Source: Streptomyces sp. NBC_00376 (GTDB lineage Bacteria; Actinomycetota; Actinomycetes; Streptomycetales; Streptomycetaceae). From it: a stretch of DNA of 64,000 nt. Positions 45,111-53,795 of this stretch are shown here, piece after piece. The stretch covers positions 2,790,001 through 2,854,000 of the forward strand of contig NZ_CP107960.1 of the NCBI RefSeq assembly GCF_036077095.1. The letters run 5' to 3'. Each line of letters begins with the position of its first letter. Position 1 is the stretch's first letter. The notes beneath the pieces are model-generated. The model made no database searches and was not told the DNA's origin. It saw only the letters and a program-made list of their open reading frames with translations. The position numbers and the translations under genes are program-made.

Positions 45111-45932
45111 TCAGTGGTGCTCGGCGACAGCGCCCTGGATGAAGGTGCACGCCAGGAGCACGAAGACGTACGCCTGAACAGCCTGGATGAAGAGCTCGAA
45201 GGCCGTCATCACGATGACCATCACGAACGAGACGCCCGCATAGGCGATACCGATGCCGTTGAGCAGGTACCAGCTGGCGATGGTGAAGAGCAGCAGCAGC
45301 GTGTGACCGGCGAACATGTTCGCGAAGAGTCGGACCGCGTGCGTGAAGGGCCGGACCAGGACGTTCGAGAAGAACTCGATGACCATGATCAGCGGCAGAA
45401 CCCCGCCGAGCGACTTGTCGTAGCCCGTCAGGTTCTTGAGGCCGCCGACGAAGCCGTGCCTCTTGAAGGTGACGCTCATCCAGAGGACGTAGACGATCAG
45501 GGCCAGAGCGGCCGGGTACGCGATGATCGACGTCACCGGGAACTGGGCGAGCGGGATGATCGACCAGAGGTTCATCATCCACACGAAGAAGAAGATCGAC
45601 ACCATCAGCGGGACGTACTTCTCGCCCTCGCGCTTGCCGAGCGTCTCGTAGACGATTCCGCGGCGTACGAAGTCGTAGCCGGCCTCGGCGACCATCTGCA
45701 GCTTGCCCGGAACGACCTTCGGCTTGCGGAAGGCGGCCCAGAAGAAGCCGACGATGATGACCGTACCGAGGAGCGCCAGCAGCATCGTCTTGTTGAAGTA
45801 GATGTTGCTGTCCGCGTCACCGAAGATCGGCTCGAACAGGAAAGAGTGCAAGCCAGGACCCGGGAAACCACAACCGGAGAAGATGTGGCAATCGGTCTCG
45901 AAGGCGAGCACCTGTGTCGGGTCAGCACTCAC
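45111..45932 (-). CDS. atpB: ATP synthase Fo a subunit
   Basis: This 273-residue membrane subunit has five or six TM helices. The essential Arg lies in FTHAVRLFANMFAGHTLLLL, and the last helix is TAFELFIQAVQAYVFVLLA. It provides the proton half-channels. I chose GTG 45932 (VSADPTQVLAFETD) because AAGGAG lies at the right distance. A longer in-frame start would add 12 residues. The N-terminal loop carries two Cys (DCHIFSGCGF). Confidence 0.96.
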   Translation of the reverse strand: MSADPTQVLAFETDCHIFSGCGFPGPGLHSFLFEPIFGDADSNIYFNKTMLLALLGTVIIVGFFWAAFRKPKVVPGKLQMVAEAGYDFVRRGIVYETLGKREGEKYVPLMVSIFFFVWMMNLWSIIPLAQFPVTSIIAYPAALALIVYVLWMSVTFKRHGFVGGLKNLTGYDKSLGGVLPLIMVIEFFSNVLVRPFTHAVRLFANMFAGHTLLLLFTIASWYLLNGIGIAYAGVSFVMVIVMTAFELFIQAVQAYVFVLLACTFIQGAVAEHH

Positions 45933-46157
45933 CGCGGGCTCCTTCAGCGTGGCGCATAGGTACGGCAACCTCGTTGTGTCGGCGCGGCGCGCAGCCGCGG
46001 TTCGGCACTGGACTGGTGTTACGGATGTGTGAGCGGCAGTCAGGCATTGAGCCTCGCGATCGAGCAGGCGTCAGCTCACATGCCCGCGCCCGCAGTGCCG
46101 CAGTTGGAACCGGACGATAGCAGGGTCTTGAACCTGCACTTATCCCGCCCCTACCCT

Positions 46158-46595
46158 TCACGACTTCGAGCCCGTGTTCTTGGGCTTTTCCGCCTTGTCG
46201 GACTCGGGTTCGACGTAAAGGATCTTGGCCTTCATGTGTGCACGCGTCTGTGCGCCGATCCACACGAGAGTCGTGGCGACCAGAGTGATCGCGAAAGCCC
46301 TCGGGTTGAACATCGTCGTGTTCTTGAACGCGGCGACGAAGATGAACATCAGGAGAAGCTGAGCCGCATAGAGCATCAGCCCCATCGCCTGGAACAGATG
46401 GGGCAGGGACCGCGCGGTCCGCTGCAGGACCACGAGTCCGATCCCCATGAAGACGATCACCACGATCGTCGCAACGGCCGCACCCAGGGCTCCCTTGCCG
46501 CCGGCCACGCCACCACTGACGGCGACGGCGACAGCACCGGCGACAGCGGTGGGTACAGCGGCTTGAAGGAGAGTCCGGGCGTCGTTGGACGGCAT
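46158..46595 (-). CDS. AtpI-position small membrane protein
   Basis: This 145-residue protein has four hydrophobic segments: AVPTAVAGAVAVAVSGGVAG, ALGAAVATIVVIVFMGIGL, QAMGLMLYAAQLLLMFIFVA and AFAITLVATTLVWIGAQTRA. A Lys/Glu-rich C-terminus follows. It occupies the place of atpI upstream of atpB, and similar actinobacterial proteins are annotated as ATP synthase I or hypothetical. An assembly role is inferred from position. GGAG lies upstream of the ATG at 46595. Confidence 0.75.
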   Translation of the reverse strand: MPSNDARTLLQAAVPTAVAGAVAVAVSGGVAGGKGALGAAVATIVVIVFMGIGLVVLQRTARSLPHLFQAMGLMLYAAQLLLMFIFVAAFKNTTMFNPRAFAITLVATTLVWIGAQTRAHMKAKILYVEPESDKAEKPKNTGSKS

Positions 46596-46719
46596 GGCGG
46601 CAGCTCCGCTTGCAGGGGGTGGGCAGTGTGTCGTCATGGACGAGCGTAGGCCCGGTCCGAGTCGATGCCTCGCGCCAATGGACCGTGCTACTCAAGTCCT
46701 TCGGCTCCGTCACCGGGCT

Positions 46720-46857
46720 TCGTGAACGGTATCACAAACTATTTGATGAGGTCTTTACCAAGAAAGTGTGCTTACAGTCACACGTGAGAGTGAATTCGCG
46801 CATGTGAGCAAGGCAACTCAATTACTTGTCTGGTATTGCCCCGCGGTGCCCGAATTC
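46720..46857. promoter_or_regulatory. AT-rich promoter island upstream of the atp genes
   Basis: This segment is roughly half A+T, against under 30% in the flanking genes. It includes GTGTGCTTACAGTCACAC and an adjacent TCACACGTGAGAGTGA. It lies between the WecA-type gene and the first atp-cluster gene, both on the minus strand, and is the natural place for the atp operon promoter. I cannot fix the -35 and -10 boxes. Confidence 0.45.
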
Positions 46858-48246
46858 TCAGCGCGTGGATTCAGCCCTGTCTCTGTCCGAAAAACGCGAA
46901 CGAGGGCCGATGGCGGTCGCCCCGTTGACGCCGGACACCCCCACTACCACCGGAGTGCGCTCCTGTGACTCGGGCTCCTTCTGCCCCATCGGCGCCTCCA
47001 GGGGCCCCTGTTGGGCCCCGGCCCCGGACGAGGGGGCCGTCCCTTCCGCCGCCTCGCCCTTGTCCCGGATCCGGCGGTAGCGGGGCGGTACGAAGCGTTC
47101 CGCCCAGTACGGGGCCCTCGGCGTGAAGCGGGGCAGCAGCAGGAGCACGAGACCCAGCGCGCTCATCCCCATGATCACCAGCACGATCCACAGGGACGTC
47201 GAGTGCACGGAGTAGCCGACCGCGCCGAAGGCGATCAGGGCCGACCAGAAGTACATGATCAGCACTGCCCTGCTGTGCGAGTGGCCGATCTCCAGCAGCC
47301 GGTGGTGCAGATGGCCGCGGTCCGCCGCGAACGGCGACTGCCCGTTCCACGTCCGCCGCACGATCGCCAGCACCAGGTCGGCGGCCGGGATCGCGATGAT
47401 CGTCAGCGGCAGCAGCAGCGGGATGAAGACCGGCAGCATCGCGTGGGTGGCCTCGCGCTCACTGCCGGCGAAGAGCCTCATCGTGTCCGGGTCGACCCGG
47501 CCCGTCACCGAAATCGCACCGGCCGCGAGCACCAGGCCGATCAGCATCGAACCCGAGTCGCCCATGAAGATCCGCGCGGGATGCATGTTGTGCGGCAGGA
47601 AGCCCAGGCACATGCCCATAAGGATCACCGTGAAGAGCGCCGCCGGGGCCGCCGCCTCGATCATGTGCCCGTACCAGAGCCGGTAGGTGTACAGGAAGAA
47701 CGCGGCGGCGGCGATGCACACCATGCCCGCCGCGAGACCGTCCAGGCCGTCGACGAAGTTGACCGCGTTGATGGTGATGACGACCAGGGCGACCGTGAGC
47801 AGCGTGCCCTGCCACTGGGTGAGCGCGACGGTGCCCACACCGGGGATCGGCAGCCACAGGATCGTCAGACCCTGGATGACCATGACCGCGGCGGCGATCA
47901 TCTGCCCGCCGAGCTTGATCAGCGCGTCGATCTCGAACTTGTCGTCCAGGACACCGATCAGCCAGATCAGCGCGGCGCCGGAGAGCAGCGCCCGCGGCTC
48001 GGTGGAGAGCTGGAAGACCCAGTCGAGGTTGTGGAGATGGGCCGCGACGATCAGTCCGGCGCACAGCCCGCCGAACATGGCGATGCCACCGAGCCTCGGT
48101 GTCGGTTCTCGGTGGACGTCACGCGCACGGATCGCGGGCATCGCCCCGATCGCGATGGCGAACTTACGCACCGGACCGGTCAGCAGATAGGTCACCGCGG
48201 CCGTGACACAGAGCGTCAGCAGGTAATCACGCACGGGCTGCCCCAT
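46858..48246 (-). CDS. WecA/TagO-type undecaprenyl-phosphate sugar-1-P transferase
   Basis: This 462-residue MraY-like polytopic enzyme has about eleven TM helices. The motifs are LGGIAMFGG, LIGVLDDKFEIDALIKLGGQ (DDxxD), NAVNFVDGLDGLAAG, IFMGDSGSMLIG, and the His-rich loop DRGHLHHRLLEIGHSH. It would transfer HexNAc-1-P to undecaprenyl phosphate and start a cell-wall polymer such as teichoic acid or arabinogalactan-like glycan. The LCP protein at 53796 could attach the product. The C-terminal 80 residues are disordered. The gene order SHMT-wecA-like-atp is conserved in actinobacteria. Confidence 0.92.
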   Translation of the reverse strand: MGQPVRDYLLTLCVTAAVTYLLTGPVRKFAIAIGAMPAIRARDVHREPTPRLGGIAMFGGLCAGLIVAAHLHNLDWVFQLSTEPRALLSGAALIWLIGVLDDKFEIDALIKLGGQMIAAAVMVIQGLTILWLPIPGVGTVALTQWQGTLLTVALVVITINAVNFVDGLDGLAAGMVCIAAAAFFLYTYRLWYGHMIEAAAPAALFTVILMGMCLGFLPHNMHPARIFMGDSGSMLIGLVLAAGAISVTGRVDPDTMRLFAGSEREATHAMLPVFIPLLLPLTIIAIPAADLVLAIVRRTWNGQSPFAADRGHLHHRLLEIGHSHSRAVLIMYFWSALIAFGAVGYSVHSTSLWIVLVIMGMSALGLVLLLLPRFTPRAPYWAERFVPPRYRRIRDKGEAAEGTAPSSGAGAQQGPLEAPMGQKEPESQERTPVVVGVSGVNGATAIGPRSRFSDRDRAESTR

Positions 48247-48366
48247 AGATTTCGCCGGCCATCTCAGCCCACACCCTAAACCGTCCGGGCATCAGGGACG
48301 GCCGCGCTGCACGGGCCTCATGACCGAGGACACAGCGATCGGGTCCATCGGTTCCGCATCGGACGG

Positions 48367-49632
48367 CTACCCCGGGTAAGGCGGATGGCTCTCCGCCAGT
48401 TCGCGCACCTCCGCGCGTACGTCGTCCTCCTCACGCACCGCCGTTCCGAAAAGCGCCGCCAGCCGGGCCATGTCGGCGTCGTCCATGCCCTGGGTGGTGA
48501 CGGCCGCGGTGCCCAGCCGGATACCCCGGGCGTCCCCGTACGGCAGCGCGCAGGTGTCCAGCACCAGGCCCGCCGCCGCCAGCCGGGCGCGGGCGGTCCG
48601 CCCGTCGACGCCCAGCGGGGCCGGGTCCGCGACGATCAGGTGGGTGTCCGTGCCGCCGGTGGTGACCTCGAAGCCCTCCGCCTCCAGACCGGCCGCCAGT
48701 ACCCGGGCATGGGCCACCACCCGGTGCGCGTACGTCGTGAACGCCGGGGTGGCCGCCTCACCGAACGCGACGGCCTTCGCGGCGACGGTGTGCATCTGGG
48801 CACCGCCCTGGGTGAACGGGAAGACCGCCCGGTCGATCCGCTCCGCCAGCTCCGCGCCGCACAGGATCATCCCGCCGCGCGGCCCGCGCAGCACCTTGTG
48901 CGTGGTCGCGCAGACCACATCGGCGTACGGCACCGGGCTGGGCGCCGCTCCCCCGGCGATCAGCCCCATCGGGTGCGCGGAGTCGGCGATGAGATACGCG
49001 CCCGCCTCGTCGGCGATCTCCCGGAACAGCTCGTAGTCGGGATGGCGGGGGTACGAGATGGAGCCGCTCACGATCGCCTTGGGGCGGTGGGCGCGGGCCA
49101 GCGCGCGGACCTGCTCGTAGTCGATCAGGCCGCTCTCCGGGTCCACCCCGTAGCCGATGAACTCGAACCAGCGGCCGGAGAAGTTGGCGGGCGAACCGTG
49201 GGTGAGGTGTCCGCCGTACGGGAGTCCCATCGCGAGCACCGTGTCGCCGGGACGGAGCAGGGCGGCGTAGGCGGCGAGGACCGCGGAGGAGCCGGAGTGC
49301 GCCTGGACGTTGGCGTGCTCGGCGCCGAAGAGCGAGGTGGCGCGGCGGCAGGCGATGCGTTCGGCGGCGTCGGCCTGTTCGCAGCCGCCGTGGTGGCGGG
49401 CGCCGGGATAGCCCTCGGCGTACTTGTTGGCGAGGGGTGAGCCGAGGGCGGCGAGAACCGCGGGCGAGGTGAAGTTCTCGGCGGCGGTCAGCTGCAGGGT
49501 GCTGGACTGGCGGTGCAGTTCTCCCAGCAGCACGGCGGCGACCTCCGGATCCTCCCGGAGCAGGGCATCGAAGTCCTGCGGCAGGGCGGCCTGGGGGACG
49601 GAGGGCGGTGCGGCTGGAGTGGTGACCGGCAT
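48367..49632 (-). CDS. glyA: Serine hydroxymethyltransferase paralogue, divergent
   Basis: This 421-residue PLP enzyme of SHMT fold has LQLTAAENFTSPAVLAALGS, NKYAEGYPGARHHGGCEQAD, YLIADSAHPMGLIAGG and the PLP-Lys loop VCATTHKVLRGPRGG. Catalytic residues are kept. The C-terminal loop that in E. coli GlyA reads NSVPNDPKSPFVTSGIR and contacts folate is about five residues shorter here (TCALPYGDARGIR). It may be a second-copy SHMT with altered folate use, or a PLP aldolase. ATG 49632 is preceded by a purine-rich stretch. The upstream in-frame extension is remnant sequence. Confidence 0.85.
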   Translation of the reverse strand: MPVTTPAAPPSVPQAALPQDFDALLREDPEVAAVLLGELHRQSSTLQLTAAENFTSPAVLAALGSPLANKYAEGYPGARHHGGCEQADAAERIACRRATSLFGAEHANVQAHSGSSAVLAAYAALLRPGDTVLAMGLPYGGHLTHGSPANFSGRWFEFIGYGVDPESGLIDYEQVRALARAHRPKAIVSGSISYPRHPDYELFREIADEAGAYLIADSAHPMGLIAGGAAPSPVPYADVVCATTHKVLRGPRGGMILCGAELAERIDRAVFPFTQGGAQMHTVAAKAVAFGEAATPAFTTYAHRVVAHARVLAAGLEAEGFEVTTGGTDTHLIVADPAPLGVDGRTARARLAAAGLVLDTCALPYGDARGIRLGTAAVTTQGMDDADMARLAALFGTAVREEDDVRAEVRELAESHPPYPG

Positions 49633-49960
49633 CGATGGGCTCCGGGCCTGGAGATGGGGTGCGCTGGCGTCAGATCCAATGTAGGCCCGCGACGGGCCTC
49701 CTGCCCGCTGTGCGGCGCCGTCGTGCACCCGCCCGGCCCCCCCCGTACCCGGACGGTGCGTACGCCCGTCAGGGTGGCGTGGACGGCCCGCCCGTCCGTG
49801 CTCCACGGATACGCCGGTGAGCGCGGTGACGACCGGGTCGAGGGCCTGGTTGAGCACCATTTCCGACGCGTCCCTCGCACCGCTCGGCCCCAGCGGGCCT
49901 CCCGGGCTTCGGGGCGCTGCGCCGGCCTCCGGCCGTCGGGCGGGCGGCAGGGCCGCGGCC
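49633..49960. other. Intergenic segment with duplicated phosphatase gene end
   Basis: No gene is supported here. The segment contains, at 49821-49853, a 33-bp exact copy of the 3' end of the adjacent phosphatase-like gene (original at 49987-50019), with weaker similarity beyond both ends. Near 49740 is a C-rich run. This looks like a decayed partial duplication. Confidence 0.6.
49821..49853. repeat. 33-bp direct repeat of the downstream gene's 3' end
   Basis: It begins GCGCGGTGACGACCGG, is identical to 49987-50019, and is offset by 166 bp. In the gene copy it encodes the C-terminal NQALDPVVTAL region. Confidence 0.85.
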
Positions 49961-50602
49961 TCAGCGGTGGGTCGCGACGCCCGTCAGCGCGGTGACGACC
50001 GGGTCGAGGGCCTGGTTGATCTCGTCGCCGACGGAGCGGAAGAACGTGATCGGGGCGCCGTACGGGTCGTACACCTCGTCCGCCTCGGCGGTGGGGGCCA
50101 GCAGCCAGCCGCGCAGCGCGGCGGCGGCGCGGACCAGCGCGCGGGCGCGCTCGACGACGCCCTCGTCCCGCGGATCGGGGAGCGTGGCCGGGTCTATCGC
50201 CCGGACCAGCCGGGTGAATTCCTTGAGGGTGAACGTGCGCAGGCCGGCCGAGTGACCCATCGAGATCACCTGCGCGCGGTGGTCGCGGGTGGCGGTGAGC
50301 ACCAGGTCGGCGCGGATCACGTGCTCGTCGAGCAGTTCCCGGCCGACGAAGCCGGTGGTGTCGGCGCCGAAGTCGGCGAGGACGGTCTCGGCGTTGGCCT
50401 CCATGGGGGCGCCTTCGTGGCCCCAGGTGCCCGCGCTCTCCACGATCAGTCCGCCGCTGAGCGGATCGCCGAGGCGGTCCACCAGGGCATGGCGGGTCAG
50501 CCGCTCGGTGATGGGCGAGCGGCAGACGTTGCCGGTGCTGACGTGGAGGATGCGGAAAGTGTCGGCCCGCCCCGCTATGCCACGCCCCTCAGGGGCGGTC
50601 AA
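49961..50602 (-). CDS. Low-molecular-weight phosphatase-like protein lacking the nucleophile Cys
   Basis: This 213-residue protein has the LMW-PTP fold. The P-loop reads HVSTGNVCRSPITE. In active enzymes it is V-C-x-G-N-x-C-R-S-P, so the nucleophilic Cys is Ser (S22), while the second Cys, Arg and Ser remain. The general-acid region DPYGAPITFFRS is kept. It should not form the usual Cys-phosphate intermediate and may bind rather than cleave phosphotyrosine. The codon is AGC, so no single-base misread is needed. The TTG start overlaps the tsaC stop (TTGA), so it is translationally coupled. The next gene is the SHMT paralogue. Confidence 0.82.
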   Translation of the reverse strand: MTAPEGRGIAGRADTFRILHVSTGNVCRSPITERLTRHALVDRLGDPLSGGLIVESAGTWGHEGAPMEANAETVLADFGADTTGFVGRELLDEHVIRADLVLTATRDHRAQVISMGHSAGLRTFTLKEFTRLVRAIDPATLPDPRDEGVVERARALVRAAAALRGWLLAPTAEADEVYDPYGAPITFFRSVGDEINQALDPVVTALTGVATHR

Positions 50603-51246
50603 TTGGCCACCTCGAGGTCGGGTACCACCTTGCGGAGCTCCTCGACGGAGAGCGCGCCGGCCCGCAGCAGCACGGGGACCTTGCCGGTCACGTCGACGAT
50701 CGACGAGGGCACGATGCCGGGCGTCGGGCCGCCGTCCAGGTAGACGGAGACGGAGTCGCCGAGCATCTCCTGGGCCGCGTCGCAGTCCTCCGGGGACGGG
50801 TGGCCGGTGAGGTTGGCGCTGGAGACGGCCATCGGGCCGACCTCCGTGAGCAGCTCGATGGCGACCGGGTGCAGCGGCATCCGGATGGCGACGGTGCCAC
50901 GGGTGTCCCCGAGGTCCCACTGGAGCGACGGCTGGTGCTTGGCGACGAGCGTGAGGGCGCCGGGCCAGAAGGCGTCGACGAGCTCCCAGGCCTGCTCGGA
51001 GAAGTCGGTGACCAGGCCGTGCAGGGTGTTCGGGGAGCCGATCAGGACGGGCGTCGGCATGTTGCGGCCGCGGCCCTTGGCGTCCAGCAGGTCGGCGACG
51101 CCCTCGGAGCTGAAGGCGTCCGCACCGATGCCGTACACGGTGTCGGTGGGCAGCACGACCAGTTCGCCGCGGCGGACGGCCGACGCGGCCTCACGCAGAC
51201 CCGTCGTACGGTCGGTCGCGTCGTTGCAGTCGTATCGCCGTGCCAT
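50599..51246 (-). CDS. tsaC: L-threonylcarbamoyladenylate synthase (Sua5/YrdC)
   Basis: This 215-residue single YrdC/Sua5 domain has VVLPTDTVYGIGADAFSSEG, WPGALTLVAKH, VAIRMPLHPVAIELL and SSANLTGHPSPED. It makes threonylcarbamoyl-AMP from Thr, bicarbonate and ATP for t6A modification of ANN-decoding tRNAs. The position prfA-prmC-tsaC is the standard actinobacterial order, linking translation-fidelity genes. The Sua5 C-terminal domain is absent, so it is the short TsaC type. Confidence 0.96.
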   Translation of the reverse strand: MARRYDCNDATDRTTGLREAASAVRRGELVVLPTDTVYGIGADAFSSEGVADLLDAKGRGRNMPTPVLIGSPNTLHGLVTDFSEQAWELVDAFWPGALTLVAKHQPSLQWDLGDTRGTVAIRMPLHPVAIELLTEVGPMAVSSANLTGHPSPEDCDAAQEMLGDSVSVYLDGGPTPGIVPSSIVDVTGKVPVLLRAGALSVEELRKVVPDLEVAN

Positions 51247-51310
51247 CAGCCGGCCTCCTCAAGCGTGTACGGGTGTCGCGGGTACGGGTCGTGCGGGTGG
51301 TGGCCGCCGG

Positions 51311-52156
51311 TCACGGCATGGCCTTGCGGGCCGTGGCGAACCGGGGCCGGTTGTTCAGGTCGGGGTGGTCGGCCGCGTCCGCCCAGCCGCGCTCCTCGGT
51401 GAAGATCCACGGCACCTGGCCGCCCTGGGTGTCGGCGTGCTCGATGACGACGAGGCCGCCGGGGCGCAGCAGGCGGTGCGCGGTGCGTTCGATGCCGCGG
51501 ATGGTGTCGAGGCCGTCCTCGCCGGAGAAGAGGGCCATCTCCGGGTCGTGGTCGCGGGCCTCGGGCGCCACGTACTCCCACTCGGTGAGCGGGATGTACG
51601 GCGGGTTGGAGATGACCAGGTCGACCTGGCCGTCCAGCTCGGGGAGGGCGGTCAGCGCGTCTCCCTGGTGGACGGTGACCCGGGAGCCGTCGGCGTTCTT
51701 CCTCGTCCACTCGATGGCGTCGTCGGAGAGCTCGACCGCGTGCACCCGCGAGCGCGGCACCTCCTGGGCCATGGCCAGGGCGATGGCGCCCGATCCGCTG
51801 CACAGGTCGACGACGGTCGGCTCGACGACGTCCATCGCGCGCACCGCGTCTATCGCCCAGCCGACGACCGATTCGGTCTCCGGGCGGGGGACGAAGACAC
51901 CGGGTCCGACCTGGAGCTCCAGGTAGCGGAAGAAGGCGCGGCCGGTGATGTGCTGGAGCGGTTCGCGGGCCTCGCGGCGGGCGATGGTCTCCCAGTAGCG
52001 GGCGTCGAAGTCCGCGTCCGGCACCCGGTGCAGCTCGCCCCGCTTGACGCCGTGGACGAACGCGGCGAGTTCCTCCGCGTCGAATCGCGGCGAGGGCACA
52101 CCGGCGTCGGCCAGCCGCTGGGTGGCCTGGGCCACCTCGGCGAGCAGCAGGTTCAT
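51311..52156 (-). CDS. prmC: Release factor N5-glutamine methyltransferase
   Basis: This 281-residue SAM enzyme has an N-terminal helical domain, RPETESVVGWAID, the SAM motif VVDLCSGSGAIALAMA and catalytic NPPYIPLTEWEYV. It methylates the Gln of the GGQ motif in release factors. Its target gene prfA lies 40 bp upstream in the same operon. Confidence 0.97.
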   Translation of the reverse strand: MNLLLAEVAQATQRLADAGVPSPRFDAEELAAFVHGVKRGELHRVPDADFDARYWETIARREAREPLQHITGRAFFRYLELQVGPGVFVPRPETESVVGWAIDAVRAMDVVEPTVVDLCSGSGAIALAMAQEVPRSRVHAVELSDDAIEWTRKNADGSRVTVHQGDALTALPELDGQVDLVISNPPYIPLTEWEYVAPEARDHDPEMALFSGEDGLDTIRGIERTAHRLLRPGGLVVIEHADTQGGQVPWIFTEERGWADAADHPDLNNRPRFATARKAMP

Positions 52157-52196
52157 CGCGGTTCTCCGTACGGTTTACGGGCTGGGCGGGCTTTGC

Positions 52197-53273
52197 TTAA
52201 GCGGCGGCGAGCTTCGCGGCGGAGTCGGCGTCGACACACGCCTGGATCACGGAATCCAGGTCGCCGTCGAGCACCTGGTCCAAGTTGTACGCCTTGAAGC
52301 CGACTCGGTGGTCCGAGATCCGGTTTTCCGGGAAGTTGTACGTACGGATCTTCTCGGAACGGTCGACCGTACGCACCTGGCTGCGCCGTACGTCCGAAGC
52401 CTCCTGCTCGGCGGCTTCCTGGGCGGCGGCGAGCAGTCGCGAACGCAGGATGCGCATGGCCTGCTCCTTGTTCTGGAGCTGGCTCTTCTCGTTCTGGCAG
52501 GAGGCGACGACGCCGGTCGGCAGATGGGTGATGCGGACGGCGGAGTCCGTGGTGTTGACGGACTGGCCGCCGGGGCCCGAGGAGCGGTAGACGTCGATGC
52601 GGAGGTCGTTGGCGTGGATCTCGACGTCGACCTCCTCGGCCTCGGGCGTGACGAGCACACCGGCGGCGGAGGTGTGGATGCGGCCCTGCGACTCGGTGGA
52701 CGGGACGCGCTGCACGCGGTGCACGCCGCCCTCGTACTTCAGCCGGGCCCACACGCCCTGGCCGGGCTCGGTGGCGCCGTTGCCGCCCTTGGTCTTCACG
52801 GCGACCTGGACGTCCTTGTAGCCGCCGAGCTCGGACTCGGTGGAGTCGATGATCTCGGTCTTCCAGCCGACGCGCTCGGCGTAGCGCAGGTACATGCGCA
52901 GCAGATCGCCGGCGAACAGCGCGGACTCGTCGCCGCCCGCGCCGGCCTTGATCTCCAGGAGCACGTCCTTGTCGTCGCTGGGGTCGCGCGGGACCAGGAG
53001 GAGGCGGAGCTTCTCGGTGAGCTCTTCGCGCTGCTTGTCCAGGTCCTTGACCTCGGCGGCGAAGTCGGGGTCGTCGGCGGCGAGCTCGCGGGCCGTCTCG
53101 ATGTCGTCGCCGGTCTGCTTCCAGGAGCGGTACGTCGCGACGATCGGGGCCAGCTCGGCGTAGCGCTTGTTGAGCTTGCGCGCGTTGGCCTGGTCGGCGT
53201 GGACCGCCGGGTCCGCGAGCTTCTTCTCCAGATCGGTCTGCTCGCCGATCAGTTCCTCGACCGCCTCGAACAT
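52197..53273 (-). CDS. prfA: Peptide chain release factor 1
   Basis: This 358-residue protein has an N-terminal helical domain ([20 protein letters not shown]), an anticodon-like tripeptide region in the PST segment of [14 protein letters not shown], and GGQ in [17 protein letters not shown]. It recognises UAA and UAG stops. ATG 53273 is the family start; an in-frame upstream extension is rejected. It precedes prmC. Confidence 0.98.
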   Translation of the reverse strand: MFEAVEELIGEQTDLEKKLADPAVHADQANARKLNKRYAELAPIVATYRSWKQTGDDIETARELAADDPDFAAEVKDLDKQREELTEKLRLLLVPRDPSDDKDVLLEIKAGAGGDESALFAGDLLRMYLRYAERVGWKTEIIDSTESELGGYKDVQVAVKTKGGNGATEPGQGVWARLKYEGGVHRVQRVPSTESQGRIHTSAAGVLVTPEAEEVDVEIHANDLRIDVYRSSGPGGQSVNTTDSAVRITHLPTGVVASCQNEKSQLQNKEQAMRILRSRLLAAAQEAAEQEASDVRRSQVRTVDRSEKIRTYNFPENRISDHRVGFKAYNLDQVLDGDLDSVIQACVDADSAAKLAAA

Positions 53274-53369
53274 CTTCGGGCTCCTGGTTTCTTCACTCGT
53301 GCGTGCCTGCTGGACGGCGTGATGCCGGCCGGACGGGGGTACGGAACGGGGCCGCGTACCCCCGGCCGG

Positions 53370-53418
53370 AAAAAACGCCGGTCCCGACGCCCCCGCAAGA
53401 GGGCGCCGAGAACCGGCG
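53370..53418 (-). terminator. Intrinsic terminator of rpmE with T6 tract
   Basis: On the minus strand the arms at 53412-53418 and 53376-53382 (CGCCGGT and its complement) plus an inner GGGCG/CGCCC stem are followed by six T (53375-53370). This is an E. coli-like terminator, rare in such high-GC DNA. Confidence 0.85.
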
Positions 53419-53428
53419 CAGTGGCTCG

Positions 53429-53653
53429 CTACTTGCTGGCGGAGCCGGCAGCCTTGCCGAAGCGGGCCTCGAAGCGGGCCACGCGGCCACCGGTGTCGAG
53501 GATCTTCTGCTTGCCCGTGTAGAACGGGTGGCACTCGGAGCAGACGTCGGCACGGATGGTGCCGTTGTCGATGGTGCTCCGGGTCGTGAACGACGCGCCA
53601 CAGGTGCAGCTGACCTGCGTCTCGACGTACTCGGGGTGGATGTCGCGCTTCAA
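53429..53653 (-). CDS. rpmE: 50S ribosomal protein L31, zinc-binding type
   Basis: This 74-residue protein keeps CTCGAS and [10 protein letters not shown], the Cys ligands of the zinc-containing (C+) L31 form that is made when zinc is sufficient. Streptomyces usually also carry a Cys-less paralogue under Zur control elsewhere. The start is TTG at 53653 with AGGAG upstream. It is followed by a T-tract terminator and then prfA. Confidence 0.97.
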   Translation of the reverse strand: MKRDIHPEYVETQVSCTCGASFTTRSTIDNGTIRADVCSECHPFYTGKQKILDTGGRVARFEARFGKAAGSASK

Positions 53654-53755
53654 GGGTTTCTCCTAGGTTCGGGAGGGCGCCGGGTCGTACGCGCGGATTG
53701 CGCGTCCGTGAACCGGGGCCGACGTACCAGTCTGCCAGGACCGGCCGTATCTCCC

Positions 53756-53792
53756 AAAACCGGGGGCGGGCCGCAACTATTCCCGGCCCGCC
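53756..53792 (-). terminator. Terminator of the LCP gene
   Basis: On the minus strand GGCGGGCCG pairs with its complement (arms 53784-53792 and 53765-53773), with a 10-nt loop and TTTT at 53759-53756 a few bases on. It lies just past the LCP stop. Confidence 0.65.
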
Positions 53793-53795
53793 ACG

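Noticed and set aside
51262..51303. GGGT-rich short repeats between tsaC and prmC
   Set aside because: Irregular spacing and GC-rich composition. I see no structure beyond chance in a 65-bp gap.
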